A stretch of 64,000 nucleotides of DNA from an uncultured Ruminococcus sp. (GCF_937915125.1 NZ_CALDMP010000033.1:1-64000); one strand, 5' to 3'; shown: positions 1-8,263, counted from the stretch's first letter. Translations and numbers: made by a program. Notes: generated by a model from the sequence alone, not told the origin.

Positions 1-90
1 TGTATTCACGAGCATTTTTGTGAAATATGACGGAAAAGATGCAAGCATATGACGCGCAAAGCCGTCAGGCGCTCTTTGTGCGGTGTTGCC
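1..90. repeat. Partial long copy of GGCAAYACCGCACAAAG inverted-repeat element
   Basis: This is the right-hand ~90 bp of the long form of a repeat seen complete at 18010-18182 and 39680-39851; the left part lies outside the window. It ends in TTTGTGCGGTGTTGCC, the inverted copy of the element's left end. It contains no gene; the short reading frame running through it is not conserved as protein. It sits just upstream of the cyclophilin promoter. Confidence 0.85.
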
Positions 91-117
91 TTAGGGGGCG
101 GATGGTATCTGCCCTTT

Positions 118-141
118 ATTTTATGCTGTATGGCATAAAAT
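118..141. other. Perfect 9-bp inverted repeat upstream of cyclophilin promoter
   Basis: ATTTTATGC, a 6-base loop, then GCATAAAAT. The dyad lies 30 bp upstream of the -35 hexamer at 171. It could be an operator or the terminator of the gene to the left; there is no clear T-tract immediately after it, so the role is open. Confidence 0.35.
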
Positions 142-170
142 GCTTTCTGTTTTCACACCATCATTTCCTC

Positions 171-199
171 TTGCTTTTTTTCGTGAAGTATGTTAAAAT
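171..199 (+). promoter_or_regulatory. Promoter of the cyclophilin gene
   Basis: TTGCTT (171-176), a 17-bp spacer, TAAAAT (194-199). It lies about 50 bp upstream of the start codon at 253. Confidence 0.7.
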
Positions 200-252
200 A
201 CTATTATCCGGTGATATGCTCCCGGAAATTCAGAATGACACGGAGAACAATT

Positions 253-723
253 ATGGTTGTTATTGAAATGGAAAATGGAAAAAAGATCGAAATCGAGCTG
301 TATCCCGAAATTGCACCGATTTCTTGTGAGAATTTTGAAAAGTTGGTTCGCCAGGGCTTCTATGATGGGCTGATCTTCCACCGGGTGATCCCGGGCTTTA
401 TGATCCAGGGCGGCTGTCCCGAGGGTACTGGTATGGGCGGTCCAGGCTGGAACATCAAGGGTGAATTTGCTGCCAACGGCGTGAAAAATGACCTGAAGCA
501 TACCCGTGGTGTGCTTTCCATGGCGCGTGCCATGAATCCCAATTCTGCTGGTTCCCAGTTCTTCATCATGCATGAGGATGCGCCCCATCTGGACGGACAG
601 TATGCAGCCTTCGGCAAGGTAGTTTCCGGTATGGAAGTTGTAGACGAGATCGCTTCTGTGAAAACCGATTACAACGACAAGCCCCTGGAACCCCAGGTGA
701 TGAAGAAAGTTACCATTCAGTAA
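253..723 (+). CDS. Peptidyl-prolyl cis-trans isomerase, cyclophilin type
   Basis: A 156-residue single-domain cyclophilin that catalyses cis-trans isomerisation of Xaa-Pro bonds during protein folding. Visible family motifs are FHRVIPGFMIQGG (catalytic Arg within it), SAGSQFFI and HLDGQYAAFGKV. HLDGQ replaces the HLDGKHVVFG of eukaryotic forms, as in bacterial proteins. No signal peptide is seen, so it is presumably cytoplasmic. An upstream in-frame ATG at 190 overlaps the -10 region, so it cannot be the start; ATG 253 is preceded by GGAGA at 242. It is followed by a dyad at 742 and the Fur-family gene. The family assignment is secure; the in vivo client is unknown. Confidence 0.95.
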   Translation: MVVIEMENGKKIEIELYPEIAPISCENFEKLVRQGFYDGLIFHRVIPGFMIQGGCPEGTGMGGPGWNIKGEFAANGVKNDLKHTRGVLSMARAMNPNSAGSQFFIMHEDAPHLDGQYAAFGKVVSGMEVVDEIASVKTDYNDKPLEPQVMKKVTIQ

Positions 724-741
724 ATGAAGACAAGGCTGTTT

Positions 742-774
742 GCCGCAGTGCACTGTTCTACAGGTCACTGCGGC
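742..774. other. 9-bp perfect dyad between cyclophilin and Fur genes
   Basis: GCCGCAGTG, a 15-base loop, then CACTGCGGC, ending 26 bp before the Fur start codon. No T-tract follows, so it is not a standard terminator. It could be an mRNA-processing or autoregulatory structure. Confidence 0.4.
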
Positions 775-800
775 GATTTGGCATGAGAGGAAGAAGTTGC

Positions 801-1214
801 ATGGGCTATAAAACAAAGCAGCGGGAATATATTCTGGAGTTTCTGCGCAGCTGTGGGGGACGGCATATCACTGTAGTGGAGATCGTCCGGCATTTGCAGG
901 ACTGTGGCACGCCGGTGGGTACGGCTACAGTTTATCGGAATCTGGAACAACTGGTGGAAGAGGGCATGGTGCGGAAATATGTGCTGGATGGAAAAAGCGG
1001 TGCATGTTATCAGTTCCTGGATGCGCTGCCCGAAGCATGTCAGGAACATTTCCATTTGAAATGCACCCAGTGCGGCAGGCTTTTTCATGTGAGCTGTGAC
1101 TATCTGAGTCAGCTGGAGGGACATCTTCTGGAACATCATGGCTTTGTAGTTGACCATACCAAAACTGTGCTCTATGGGCTGTGTGCGGATTGTGCAAAGA
1201 AGAACAGTGCATAA
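801..1214 (+). CDS. Fur-family metalloregulator (Fur/Zur/PerR-like)
   Basis: A 137-residue winged-helix repressor of the Fur family. The N-terminal DNA-binding part includes the recognition segment GTATVYRNLEQL. The C-terminal metal-binding dimerisation part has the structural-zinc pairs CTQCG and CADC and an HFHLKC segment typical of the family's metal site. An alternative ATG at 783 lies upstream; ATG 801 is preferred because GAGAGGAAG lies directly before it. The protein binds operator DNA in response to a metal or peroxide, but the ligands that separate Fur, Zur and PerR cannot be assigned safely from sequence. It follows the cyclophilin gene with a dyad between them and ends at its own terminator. 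Confidence 0.9.
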   Translation: MGYKTKQREYILEFLRSCGGRHITVVEIVRHLQDCGTPVGTATVYRNLEQLVEEGMVRKYVLDGKSGACYQFLDALPEACQEHFHLKCTQCGRLFHVSCDYLSQLEGHLLEHHGFVVDHTKTVLYGLCADCAKKNSA

Positions 1215-1228
1215 TAGATGCTGCAAAA

Positions 1229-1263
1229 AGAAACGGGACGATTCAGGATCGACCCGTTTTGTC
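1229..1263 (+). terminator. Rho-independent terminator of the Fur gene
   Basis: AAACGGG-ACGAT, loop, ATCGA-CCCGTTTT hairpin 15 bp after the stop codon, followed by a short T-rich run. Confidence 0.8.
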
Positions 1264-1267
1264 TTTG

Positions 1268-1313
1268 GGCAACACCGCACAAAGAGCGCTTGACGGCTTT
1301 GGACGGTATTGCC
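1268..1313. repeat. 46-bp form of the GGCAAYACCGCACAAAG element
   Basis: It begins GGCAACACCGCACAAAGA and ends GGACGGTATTGCC. The ends are inverted copies. It has exactly the same length (46 bp) as the copies at 14358 and 51323. It lies between two convergent transcription units. Confidence 0.85.
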
Positions 1314-1327
1314 TTTGGAAAGTGTAC

Positions 1328-1498
1328 TTATCCCAGGGGAGAAGTGGGCTGGTTCGGGTGGTACGGCCGCTCATAGATCCGGACCGGTGCATGGTCAGAA
1401 ACAGCCTGTTCCTGTGTCTGTGCGATCACACGGCGGGGCGTGTAGATCTTCATTTCTGCTTCGTAGTTCTGCCGTGCCTTTTTTTCCTCTTCGTTCAT
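1328..1498 (-). CDS. Small 56-residue protein of unknown function
   Basis: A short reading frame starting MNEEEKKARQNYEAEMKIY and ending PTSPLG. The start is supported by AAAGGAG 7 bases upstream (plus-strand positions 1505-1511). It overlaps nothing and lies directly downstream of the 143-residue gene on the same strand with a gap of 12 bp, so the two are probably co-transcribed. The N-terminal half is charged and probably helical; the C-terminal half is Pro-rich. There is no signal peptide or membrane segment. No family is recognised. Confidence 0.65.
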   Translation of the reverse strand: MNEEEKKARQNYEAEMKIYTPRRVIAQTQEQAVSDHAPVRIYERPYHPNQPTSPLG

Positions 1499-1510
1499 AG
1501 TGTTTCTCCT

Positions 1511-1942
1511 TTATAAATAGGCTTTTAGGCGTTCCATGTACGCCTCTTCGTGATGAACAATTTCTTTTCCCTGCCGCTTCAGACTATCGGAGATCTCCGG
1601 GCTGCGGTGCAGTACTTCGGTCAGCTGTATGACGCCCATGTTGGTGCCTTTGAGCATCAGCTTTGCGATTTCGCCGGAACTGACGCCCCCTGCACAGCGC
1701 ATGCGGATGCTGAGATTGGCACAAAGCTTTGCCAGTTCTCCCTGTTCCTGGGGTTGGATGCAGTTTTCCTGCATCTGTTTCCGGACAGAATCCTTCTGGT
1801 TCTGATAATACCGAAGCTGTTTGCACAGTTCCTCCCGCAGCTCCGGCTGTGCAGCTTTTTCCAGAATGGAGCATGTGGCATCCAGCCCTACAGCGGCATT
1901 TTTGTAAAATGCATTCAGCACGTGTTTTTCCTGCTGTTCCAT
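1511..1942 (-). CDS. Helical protein of unknown function (143 residues)
   Basis: The translation begins MEQQEKHVLNAFYKNAAVG and is almost entirely helix-forming, with the amphipathic spacing of a four-helix bundle. It ends in HHEEAYMERLKAYL. A longer frame exists upstream, but ATG 1942 has AAAGGAGTG at the right distance. It resembles ferritin-like or spore-coat helical proteins of Clostridia in general character only; no metal-ligand pattern (ExxH pairs) is clear, so no function is assigned. It is probably transcribed with the 56-residue gene behind it and divergently from the membrane protein at 2038. Confidence 0.75.
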   Translation of the reverse strand: MEQQEKHVLNAFYKNAAVGLDATCSILEKAAQPELREELCKQLRYYQNQKDSVRKQMQENCIQPQEQGELAKLCANLSIRMRCAGGVSSGEIAKLMLKGTNMGVIQLTEVLHRSPEISDSLKRQGKEIVHHEEAYMERLKAYL

Positions 1943-2037
1943 GACAAAGGTCACTCCTTTCTTCGCCTTTATTGTTTCCGCAGGAGTGCAGAATATGCGA
2001 ACAGAATGTTGTATCTTTTCTCCGCAGGAGGTCAAAA

Positions 2038-2553
2038 ATGGAAATTAAAAATTTTGCAAAAGCCATCGGTACATATTTTTTTACAGAGATTCTCTGCCTC
2101 TTTCTGGCATTGACACTGTCCGCCATTGGGGGCGGTCTGGCAAGGCTCATCAGCTGTATCTGCACCATAGGCATACTGGTCTGTCTGTACATCAATTTTG
2201 CAGTGAACCGTGCTAAATCCGATCAGCATCAAAAAATTGACGGCACCGTTCTACGGCGGTTTCTGCTGAGCGGTGCAGTGACACTGCCCTATGTCATCTG
2301 GGGAATATGTCTGCTTCTGGCACGGGGCGGTGTTCTGCCTGGAACATTCTACCGCTGGTACAAGCTGCTGGACGCACCGTTTTTGCAGCTGTGTAACCTG
2401 TTCAGTGCCGATGTAACAGCAGCTACCCTCTCCTGGGGCGAAGCCGGCATTCTGGCGCTGATAAATCTGCTGCCCTTTGCCGTGGTATGGGTGACTTATA
2501 CTCTGACCCGGCGTGGCTTTGTGCTGGAGGACTTGCAATATCAGAAAAAATAG
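2038..2553 (+). CDS. Integral membrane protein of unknown function
   Basis: 171 residues with about four hydrophobic segments: roughly residues 10-30, 37-57, 80-102 and 140-160. The start at 2038 is chosen because CAGGAGG lies 7 bases upstream; the frame extends further upstream without a better site. The C-terminus is charged (ending QYQKK). No transporter or enzyme motif is visible. The GIY-YIG gene follows 18 bp downstream on the same strand, so they probably share a transcript. Confidence 0.75.
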   Translation: MEIKNFAKAIGTYFFTEILCLFLALTLSAIGGGLARLISCICTIGILVCLYINFAVNRAKSDQHQKIDGTVLRRFLLSGAVTLPYVIWGICLLLARGGVLPGTFYRWYKLLDAPFLQLCNLFSADVTAATLSWGEAGILALINLLPFAVVWVTYTLTRRGFVLEDLQYQKK

Positions 2554-2571
2554 AACGAGGAAAGAGCGATT

Positions 2572-2937
2572 ATGTATTATATTTACATGCTTCGCTGCCA
2601 GGATGGCTCGCTTTATACCGGGATCACACCCGATCTGAAACGGCGTATGCGGCAGCACTGCGGCAGACTTCCCGGGGGCGCAAAATATACACGCAGTCAT
2701 CCGCCGAAAGCACTGGTTTGCAGCTGGGAAACCGATGGTCATACAGCGGCAGCTCAATTTGAAATTGCCTGTAAACGGCTGACCCGGGAGAAAAAGCTGC
2801 TGCTTGCAGCGGCTCCGGAAAAGTGGCGGGAATTTCTGCCGCAGCTGTCAGCTAATCGTTATACGCCCGTTCCTGTGAAACCCCTGGAACAATATCTGGA
2901 AGATGTGTGCAGTAAGGCGGAAAACGCAGGAGAATAG
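2572..2937 (+). CDS. GIY-YIG nuclease-superfamily protein (UPF0213/YhbQ type)
   Basis: 121 residues. The N-terminal GIY-YIG-like core starts YYIYMLRCQDGSLYTGIT, with the family's Tyr residues, then an Arg in LKRRMRQH and a downstream Glu in AAQFEIACKR. This is the small stand-alone GIY-YIG class (YhbQ/UPF0213), whose members are linked to DNA metabolism or repair without a firmly defined reaction. A ~35-residue C-terminal extension follows the core. GAGGAAAG precedes the start. Assignment to the superfamily is firm; the role is inferred only from the family. Confidence 0.9.
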   Translation: MYYIYMLRCQDGSLYTGITPDLKRRMRQHCGRLPGGAKYTRSHPPKALVCSWETDGHTAAAQFEIACKRLTREKKLLLAAAPEKWREFLPQLSANRYTPVPVKPLEQYLEDVCSKAENAGE

Positions 2938-3035
2938 GTGTTTTGAAATTATCTTCATATCGAAAACTGCTGCTTTCTTGTGAAAATTGCTGTTTTTTCT
3001 TCTTTTTGTGTGCCAATTTTTTCAGAATTATCCTG

Positions 3036-3064
3036 TTTACAAGAAAATCGCAATGTGGTATAAT
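3036..3064 (+). promoter_or_regulatory. Promoter of the Wzz-like gene
   Basis: TTTACA (3036-3041), a 17-bp spacer, TATAAT (3059-3064) with an extended TG motif at 3056. Same hexamers and spacing as the promoter at 56873. Confidence 0.8.
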
Positions 3065-3126
3065 AAAATGGTTAGAATAGTTTTTCAAGCAAAACAGAAA
3101 GGATTTTATACTGAGGTGTCTAAAAT

Positions 3127-4629
3127 ATGAGTACAAAAAAAACTACCCAGAAACAAGAAATTGAAAATGTTGCACAGGAAGAAGATACCATTACCATTCC
3201 GGTCATTGATATTTTTCGTCAGCTGAAAAAATATGCGCTGCTCTGGATCATTGTTGCCGTTGTTGCAGCAGGTCTGGTGTTTGGCGGATCTATGGCGGTG
3301 ACAACCAGCCATGCCACACCTCTGACTGCAATGGTGGGCTTCAGCTATCAGGGAATTGAACAGGGACTGGATCCCAACGGAAATGAATTCGATGCAAATT
3401 CCATTAAAGCACCGTCTGTCATCGAACAGACGCTCACTGATCTGGGCATGTCCGTGGAGAATGTAGACATCGTGCGGAGCGGTATCACGGTTTCCGGTGT
3501 GGTTCCCAGCGAAACCATTGACGAGCTGACCGCATATCAGAGCATTTTCGAGGCAACCAATTCCATTGAAGCCGCAAAGAAGATCATGGATGTATCCTAT
3601 TATCCCACACGCTTTGAGGTGCAGTTTACATATCAGAACACAGATATGTCCCGTTCTCAGGCAGCGGATTTTCTGAATACGCTTCTGAGCAATTACAAGA
3701 CTTATTTCATGCAGACCTATGGCTATAATGATGCCTTTGGCGATGCGCTGACTGCAATAGATTATTCCGGCTATGATTATCCTCAGGCTCTGGATCTGTT
3801 TTCATCCACACTGAGTTCTCTCCAGGGCTATGTAAACCGTCTTTCGACTGAGGACGAGACACGGTTCCGTTCTACGATAACAGGCTACAGCTTCTCCGAT
3901 CTGAACGAAGCCATCAATACAATGCGCAGTGTGGATTGTGCAACACTGTCCTCTTATGTATTGGGTAAGAACGTGACAAAGGACAAGGACGCACTGATGA
4001 CATATTATCAGTATCGCATTGATACGCTGACACGTTCGAAGCAGAGTGCTGAAGAAAAGCTTGCCTCTATTACAGATTCCATTGCAAACTATGAAAAGGA
4101 TTCTATCGTCATTATGGCAGGCTCGGAAAATTCTTCCGGCACGCCCCTGACGCAGCCTTCAGAGGCATATGATGATTTGATCCAGCAGAAAACAGATGCA
4201 CAGGCAAGTGTTTCGTCTTATCAGCAGCAGATCAACGATTATACAAGCCGGATGGACAGCTTGAAAAAGAAATCCCTTGGAAATGCAAAGGATAAGGAAA
4301 AGGTTGAAGCAGATCTGGCGGCACTGGGCGATAAGCTCAACCAGCTTATCAATTCTGTCAATGAAACTGCTGATGAGTATTTTGAAACCGCTTCTTATGC
4401 AAATTCCTACAGCGTTCTGGTTCCGGCAAGCGGCAGTGTTTCCAATGCGATTTCCGGTGCTATTTCCAATATGATTCGTCCGCTCCTTGTAGTAGAGGCT
4501 GTTATCTTTGTGATTTACCTTGTGTTTGCTGTGGTACGTGCTTTTATGGTATCCTATCGGAGAAATACACTGACAGCTACCGCAGAAGTGGAAGCAGATG
4601 ATGATTCTGTGGACAACGAAAAAGAATAA
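3127..4629 (+). CDS. Wzz/chain-length-determinant-like membrane protein
   Basis: 500 residues. There is a cytoplasmic N-terminus, a first membrane segment at about residues 37-57 after FRQLKKYALLW, a long extracytoplasmic region with coiled-coil stretches (about residues 295-410), and a second membrane segment near residues 450-472 before a charged tail. This two-helix hairpin with a large external loop is the layout of polysaccharide co-polymerases (Wzz/CapA) that set glycan chain length. No kinase partner or polysaccharide gene lies next to it, so the glycan role is an inference from architecture. TGAGGTG lies ahead of the start. It has its own promoter and terminator and appears monocistronic. 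Confidence 0.7.
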   Translation: MSTKKTTQKQEIENVAQEEDTITIPVIDIFRQLKKYALLWIIVAVVAAGLVFGGSMAVTTSHATPLTAMVGFSYQGIEQGLDPNGNEFDANSIKAPSVIEQTLTDLGMSVENVDIVRSGITVSGVVPSETIDELTAYQSIFEATNSIEAAKKIMDVSYYPTRFEVQFTYQNTDMSRSQAADFLNTLLSNYKTYFMQTYGYNDAFGDALTAIDYSGYDYPQALDLFSSTLSSLQGYVNRLSTEDETRFRSTITGYSFSDLNEAINTMRSVDCATLSSYVLGKNVTKDKDALMTYYQYRIDTLTRSKQSAEEKLASITDSIANYEKDSIVIMAGSENSSGTPLTQPSEAYDDLIQQKTDAQASVSSYQQQINDYTSRMDSLKKKSLGNAKDKEKVEADLAALGDKLNQLINSVNETADEYFETASYANSYSVLVPASGSVSNAISGAISNMIRPLLVVEAVIFVIYLVFAVVRAFMVSYRRNTLTATAEVEADDDSVDNEKE

Positions 4630-4651
4630 GAAGCGTCAATTTGCGGCGTAA

Positions 4652-4692
4652 AAAAGGGATTGTTGTTTTCCATGCAGCAATCCCTTTTCTAT
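4652..4692 (+). terminator. Terminator of the Wzz-like gene
   Basis: AAAAGGGATTG / CAATCCCTTTT stem (4652-4662 and 4678-4688) followed by TCTATTTCC. Confidence 0.85.
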
Positions 4693-4730
4693 TTCCTCTA
4701 ACTCAGAATTGTTTAGAACTCAAACAACGA

Positions 4731-4768
4731 AAGGACTTCCCATTGGTGTAGGGAAGTCCTTTTTATAT
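4731..4768. terminator. Bidirectional hairpin between convergent genes
   Basis: AAGGACTTCCC / GGGAAGTCCTT with a 9-base loop. A T-tract follows on the plus side. On the minus strand it ends the rubrerythrin transcript. Confidence 0.75.
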
Positions 4769-4793
4769 TTTTTATGTGATTGTATAATGCAGA

Positions 4794-5342
4794 TTAGTCG
4801 TTGAAGTAACGCTTCAGGAAGCCTTCGAATGCACAGCCGTGACGAGCCTCGTCCTTTGCCATTTCGTGAACAGTGTCGTGGATCGCATCCAGGTTCAGCT
4901 GCTTTGCCTTTGCAGCAAGTGCCTTCTTGCCGGCGCATGCGCCGTTCTCAGCTGCAACACGCATTTCCAGATTCTTCTTTGTGGAGTCGGTAACCACTTC
5001 GCCCAGCAGTTCTGCAAACTTTGCAGCGTGCTCAGCTTCTTCATATGCAGCCTTTTCCCAGTACATGCCGATTTCCGGATAGCCCTCACGGAATGCAACA
5101 CGTGCCATTGCCAGGTACATGCCGACCTCAGAGCACTCGCCGTTGAAATTTTCACGCAGACCCTGTACGATCTCTTCGTCAACGCCCTGTGCTACGCCAA
5201 CCACGTGCTGGTCAGCCCACTGCATGCTGTCCTCTTTCTGCTCTGTGAACTTTTCTGCCGGAGCGCCGCACAGCGGACATGCTGCCGGTGCTGCTTCGCC
5301 TTCGAATACATAACCACATACAGAACATACAAACTTTTTCAT
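4794..5342 (-). CDS. Reverse rubrerythrin (rubredoxin domain N-terminal)
   Basis: 182 residues. The rubredoxin-like iron site comes first (CSVCG near residue 7 and CPLCG near residue 22), followed by the ferritin-like di-iron bundle with Glu/His ligands in [26 protein letters not shown] and [10 protein letters not shown]. In classical rubrerythrin the domains are in the opposite order; this order is that of the reverse rubrerythrins of clostridia, which act in NADH-dependent peroxide/oxygen reduction. AGGTAGTTC precedes the ATG. A consensus promoter sits 85 bp upstream. It protects an anaerobe from oxygen exposure, a role known for the family and not shown here. Confidence 0.95.
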   Translation of the reverse strand: MKKFVCSVCGYVFEGEAAPAACPLCGAPAEKFTEQKEDSMQWADQHVVGVAQGVDEEIVQGLRENFNGECSEVGMYLAMARVAFREGYPEIGMYWEKAAYEEAEHAAKFAELLGEVVTDSTKKNLEMRVAAENGACAGKKALAAKAKQLNLDAIHDTVHEMAKDEARHGCAFEGFLKRYFND

Positions 5343-5426
5343 ATGAACTACCTCCAGAAATTATCTTTTTTTAATTTGAACAGATCCGTTTTGCACAGTA
5401 AAGTGCTTCAGATCTTGTCTGATTGT

Positions 5427-5455
5427 ATTATAGCATATGAAAAAGCACTTGTCAA
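5427..5455 (-). promoter_or_regulatory. Promoter of reverse rubrerythrin
   Basis: On the minus strand TTGACA (5455-5450), a 17-bp spacer, TATAAT (5432-5427). The AT-rich sequence upstream (5460-5500) could hold a repressor site, but no clear Fur/PerR box is seen. Confidence 0.85.
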
Positions 5456-5625
5456 TACTGATTCTCAACCTATAATAAAAAATTCACATTCGAGTTAGAT
5501 ACTTTTTTAAAATACAAAGGAGCAAAAAAAGTTGGGGCAAACTACGCTCGCTTGCTGACTTTCTGGGATGCTACCATGTGCAAACGCAGTTTTCTCCTGC
5601 ATTGAAACACGTTCATGATACCAAA

Positions 5626-5640
5626 GGCAACACCGCACAA
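5626..5640. repeat. Half-site of the GGCAAYACCGCACAAAG element
   Basis: GGCAACACCGCACAA, with no inverted partner nearby; a truncated relic of the element family. The rest of the 5343-5755 gap holds the two promoters and no gene. Confidence 0.55.
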
Positions 5641-5680
5641 ACAAGAAAAATTGCTTTTCGTGGAAATCCGCATCCTATAC

Positions 5681-5709
5681 TTGACAGCGTGTCGGTTTTG
5701 CATTATAAT
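5681..5709 (+). promoter_or_regulatory. Promoter of the Sel1-repeat gene
   Basis: TTGACA (5681-5686), 17-bp spacer, TATAAT (5704-5709). Confidence 0.85.
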
Positions 5710-5755
5710 AAGTATCACGATGCAAAAATGACGGAGCAGAAAGGGGGAGCTTGAT

Positions 5756-7942
5756 ATGAAAAAAAGATTCTTTGAACGACTTCGGAAAAGTGAGGATTCC
5801 TATGTGATGAATCCGGAAAATTATAATCATTATCTGGATCTGGTGGAAAACGGCGATGCAGATGCGCAGAAAACGGGCTACAGCTGGTTCCGGCGTATGG
5901 CGGACAACGGCTATGCCAATGCCCAGTTCATGACAGCAATGTGTCTGCGTGACGGGACGGGCACGGCGGAAAATCCGGTGCAGTCTATGGAATTGCTGAA
6001 ACAGTCCGCAGAACAGGGCTATCATGAAGCCCAGTTTTTGCTTGGCATGTACTATTTGCAGGGAAAAGAGGAACTTCTGGAGCAGGAAGAGGATACCGGT
6101 CTCATGTGGCTGGAGCGTGCTGTAAGACAGCATGACCATGAGGCGGAATTTGTCTTGGGACTGTATCTCATCAACCACAGTGAGGAGAAAGAAACCCTGC
6201 ATCGTGGGCTGCTCCTGCTTCAGGCGGCAGCGGAGAGCGGCGATGCCCATGCACAGTTTGAAACGGGACGCTGTTATTATTTCGGTGTGGGAATGGATTC
6301 CAATCGGGAAGAGGGATTTTCCTGGATCGCCCGCGCTGCCGAAGCAGGGATACCCGAAGCCCAGGATTTTGCCGGCATGTGCTGCCTCTACGGTACTGGT
6401 ACCGAAGTACAGGCGGAACAGGGAATCAAATGGCTGAAACAGGCGGCGGATGCAATGCTGCCTTCTGCGCTATATCATCTGGGCGACTGCTATTATCAGG
6501 GCGTCGGCGTGGAGATGGATTTCTCCCAGGCATTTCACTGGCTGTCCCTCGGCGCAGAAAAAGGTTCGCCAGAGGCGCAGTTTGCAGTGGGAATGCTTCT
6601 GATGAACGGGGAAAACATGGAACCGGACGAGAAAAAAGCGGTAGAATGGTTGGAACGCTCTGCATCTCAGGGCAATGAGGAGGCCATGTTGCAGCTTGGT
6701 ATCTGCTATATGTCCGGTGCCGGCGTGGAAGAGGACGCTGCCCATGCGTTAGAGCTGTACCGCCAGGCGGCAGAAATGGGCAGTCTGGAAGCGGTGAATA
6801 TGGTGGGCCGATGTTATATGGATGGAAACGGCGTGGAACAGGATCAGAAAGAAGCATTCTCTTATTTCCAGAAGGCGGCAGAGGGCGGCAACGGTGCGGC
6901 GCAGTATAATCTGGGAGACTGTTATTTCAACGGTCTTGGCACGGAGATTGACGAGAAGTCTGCCGTGCACTGGTATCAGAAATCTGCAGAGCAGGATGTG
7001 CCCATTGCCCAGTATCTGCTGGGGACATGCTATCATTTCGGCAGAGGCGTGGAACAAAACGAAAAGCTTGCTCAACAGTGGCTGGAACGGGCGGCGAAGC
7101 AGGATTATCGGGATGCCCAGTATGCCCTGGGAATGTGCCTGTTCTACCAGGAAGTGACCTCGGAGGAAGAGGACAGCCAGGCGGTGTACTGGTTCCGGAA
7201 AGCGGTGGAACAGGGTGACATTCCGTCAAAATGTCAGCTGGGTATCTGCTATATGGACGGGAACGGTGTCAAAGCAGACCCGGCATATGCAGTGAAGCTG
7301 TTCCAGGAAGCGGCAGAAGCCGGGGACAGTGAGGCACAGTTCCAGCTGGCCAGCTGCTATCGTTTTGGCGGCGGCGTGGAGGTAGATCTGGAAGAGGCAG
7401 TCTACTGGCTGGAGCTGTCTGCAAAGCAGAACAATCCCTATGCACAGTTTGCACTGGGGACATGCTATCAGGACGGTGACGGTGTGGACGAGGATATCGA
7501 CACGGCGCTGGATTGGTTCGAGCGTGCCGCAGACCAGGGGCTTTCCGATGCCCAGTGTGCCATTGGTACATATTATTTCGACGTGGAAGAGGACAAAGAG
7601 ACGGCGCTGGAATGGTTCCGGAAGGCGGCGCAGGACAATGAAAACGCCCAGTATATGATCGGCGTCTGCTATTATGTGGGCGATGACAGCGAGGATGACG
7701 AAGAGGCGGTGGACTGGTTCGAGCGTGCTGCCGAGCATGGGCATGATGGTGCCCAGTATATGATGGGGTATTGCTATCTGAACGGTACTGGTGTGGATGA
7801 AGATGAGGACGAAGCACGGTACTGGCTGCATCTGGCGGCGGCGAGAGGTAACGATGATGCCAAGGAACTGCTGTCGGAGTTCTTCTTTGAGGAATTTGAA
7901 GAGGACTACGGAGACGAGCCGGATGAGACGTTTGAAGAATAA
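5756..7942 (+). CDS. Sel1-like repeat (SLR) protein, 728 residues
   Basis: Built almost entirely of ~36-residue Sel1-like helical repeats, about eighteen of them, from residue ~30 to ~710. Typical units are AQFELGRCYYFGVGV-like, with the A/G pattern AxxxLGxxYxxGxGVxxDxxxAxxWxxxAA. The last ~20 residues are strongly acidic (FFFEEFEEDYGDEPDETFEE in part). There is no signal peptide, so it is probably a cytoplasmic protein-protein interaction scaffold. AAGGGGGAG precedes the start. It is monocistronic, with a consensus promoter. Repeats at DNA level are diverged rather than recent copies. Partners cannot be named from the sequence. Confidence 0.9.
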   Translation: MKKRFFERLRKSEDSYVMNPENYNHYLDLVENGDADAQKTGYSWFRRMADNGYANAQFMTAMCLRDGTGTAENPVQSMELLKQSAEQGYHEAQFLLGMYYLQGKEELLEQEEDTGLMWLERAVRQHDHEAEFVLGLYLINHSEEKETLHRGLLLLQAAAESGDAHAQFETGRCYYFGVGMDSNREEGFSWIARAAEAGIPEAQDFAGMCCLYGTGTEVQAEQGIKWLKQAADAMLPSALYHLGDCYYQGVGVEMDFSQAFHWLSLGAEKGSPEAQFAVGMLLMNGENMEPDEKKAVEWLERSASQGNEEAMLQLGICYMSGAGVEEDAAHALELYRQAAEMGSLEAVNMVGRCYMDGNGVEQDQKEAFSYFQKAAEGGNGAAQYNLGDCYFNGLGTEIDEKSAVHWYQKSAEQDVPIAQYLLGTCYHFGRGVEQNEKLAQQWLERAAKQDYRDAQYALGMCLFYQEVTSEEEDSQAVYWFRKAVEQGDIPSKCQLGICYMDGNGVKADPAYAVKLFQEAAEAGDSEAQFQLASCYRFGGGVEVDLEEAVYWLELSAKQNNPYAQFALGTCYQDGDGVDEDIDTALDWFERAADQGLSDAQCAIGTYYFDVEEDKETALEWFRKAAQDNENAQYMIGVCYYVGDDSEDDEEAVDWFERAAEHGHDGAQYMMGYCYLNGTGVDEDEDEARYWLHLAAARGNDDAKELLSEFFFEEFEEDYGDEPDETFEE

Positions 7943-8025
7943 TATCACATTGTGGATAAGACACATTATCCCTACATGGAATGTCTCATATTTCCGTTAT
8001 TTCCGTGAAATAAGAAACGCCACCC

Positions 8026-8054
8026 TTGACAAGCTGCACACGCAGTGATATAAT
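8026..8054 (+). promoter_or_regulatory. Promoter of the ABC-F leader transcript
   Basis: TTGACA (8026-8031), 17-bp spacer, TATAAT (8049-8054). It lies ~280 bp upstream of the ABC-F start codon and so implies a ~270-nt leader RNA. Confidence 0.85.
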
Positions 8055-8088
8055 AAAAACGAACAGAAACGAAAGGAGCGATAGTCCA

Positions 8089-8109
8089 ATGCGGGATTGT
8101 TTTTGCTAA
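8089..8109 (+). CDS. Six-residue leader peptide MRDCFC upstream of ABC-F
   Basis: ATG at 8089 with AAAGGAG at 8072-8078 and a stop at 8107. It is the first start codon after the promoter. A short, well-initiated peptide followed by an RNA hairpin and a terminator is the layout used by drug-inducible ABC-F and erm genes, where a stalled ribosome changes RNA folding. The assignment rests on position, ribosome binding site and context; translation is not shown. Confidence 0.55.
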   Translation: MRDCFC

Positions 8110-8139
8110 GCATGTATGAAACATTTGTACAATTCATAA

Positions 8140-8164
8140 GACGGGCGAGGTATGCCTTGCCGTC
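8140..8164 (+). promoter_or_regulatory. Leader RNA hairpin 1 of ABC-F gene
   Basis: GAC-G-GGCGAGG, loop TATG, CCTTGCC-GTC: a ten-pair stem with one bulge and one G-U pair. It lies 30 nt after the leader-peptide stop. A second GC-rich hairpin, GCCGGCGGA / TCTGCCGGC, follows near 8217-8240. Confidence 0.55.
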
Positions 8165-8263
8165 AGTCTTGCGCTGCTTGCAGAAACGACCCATAGACTG
8201 TCACTCAGAAAGAAACGCCGGCGGATTTTTGTCTGCCGGCGGATGTGTTGCGCATAACTTCTG

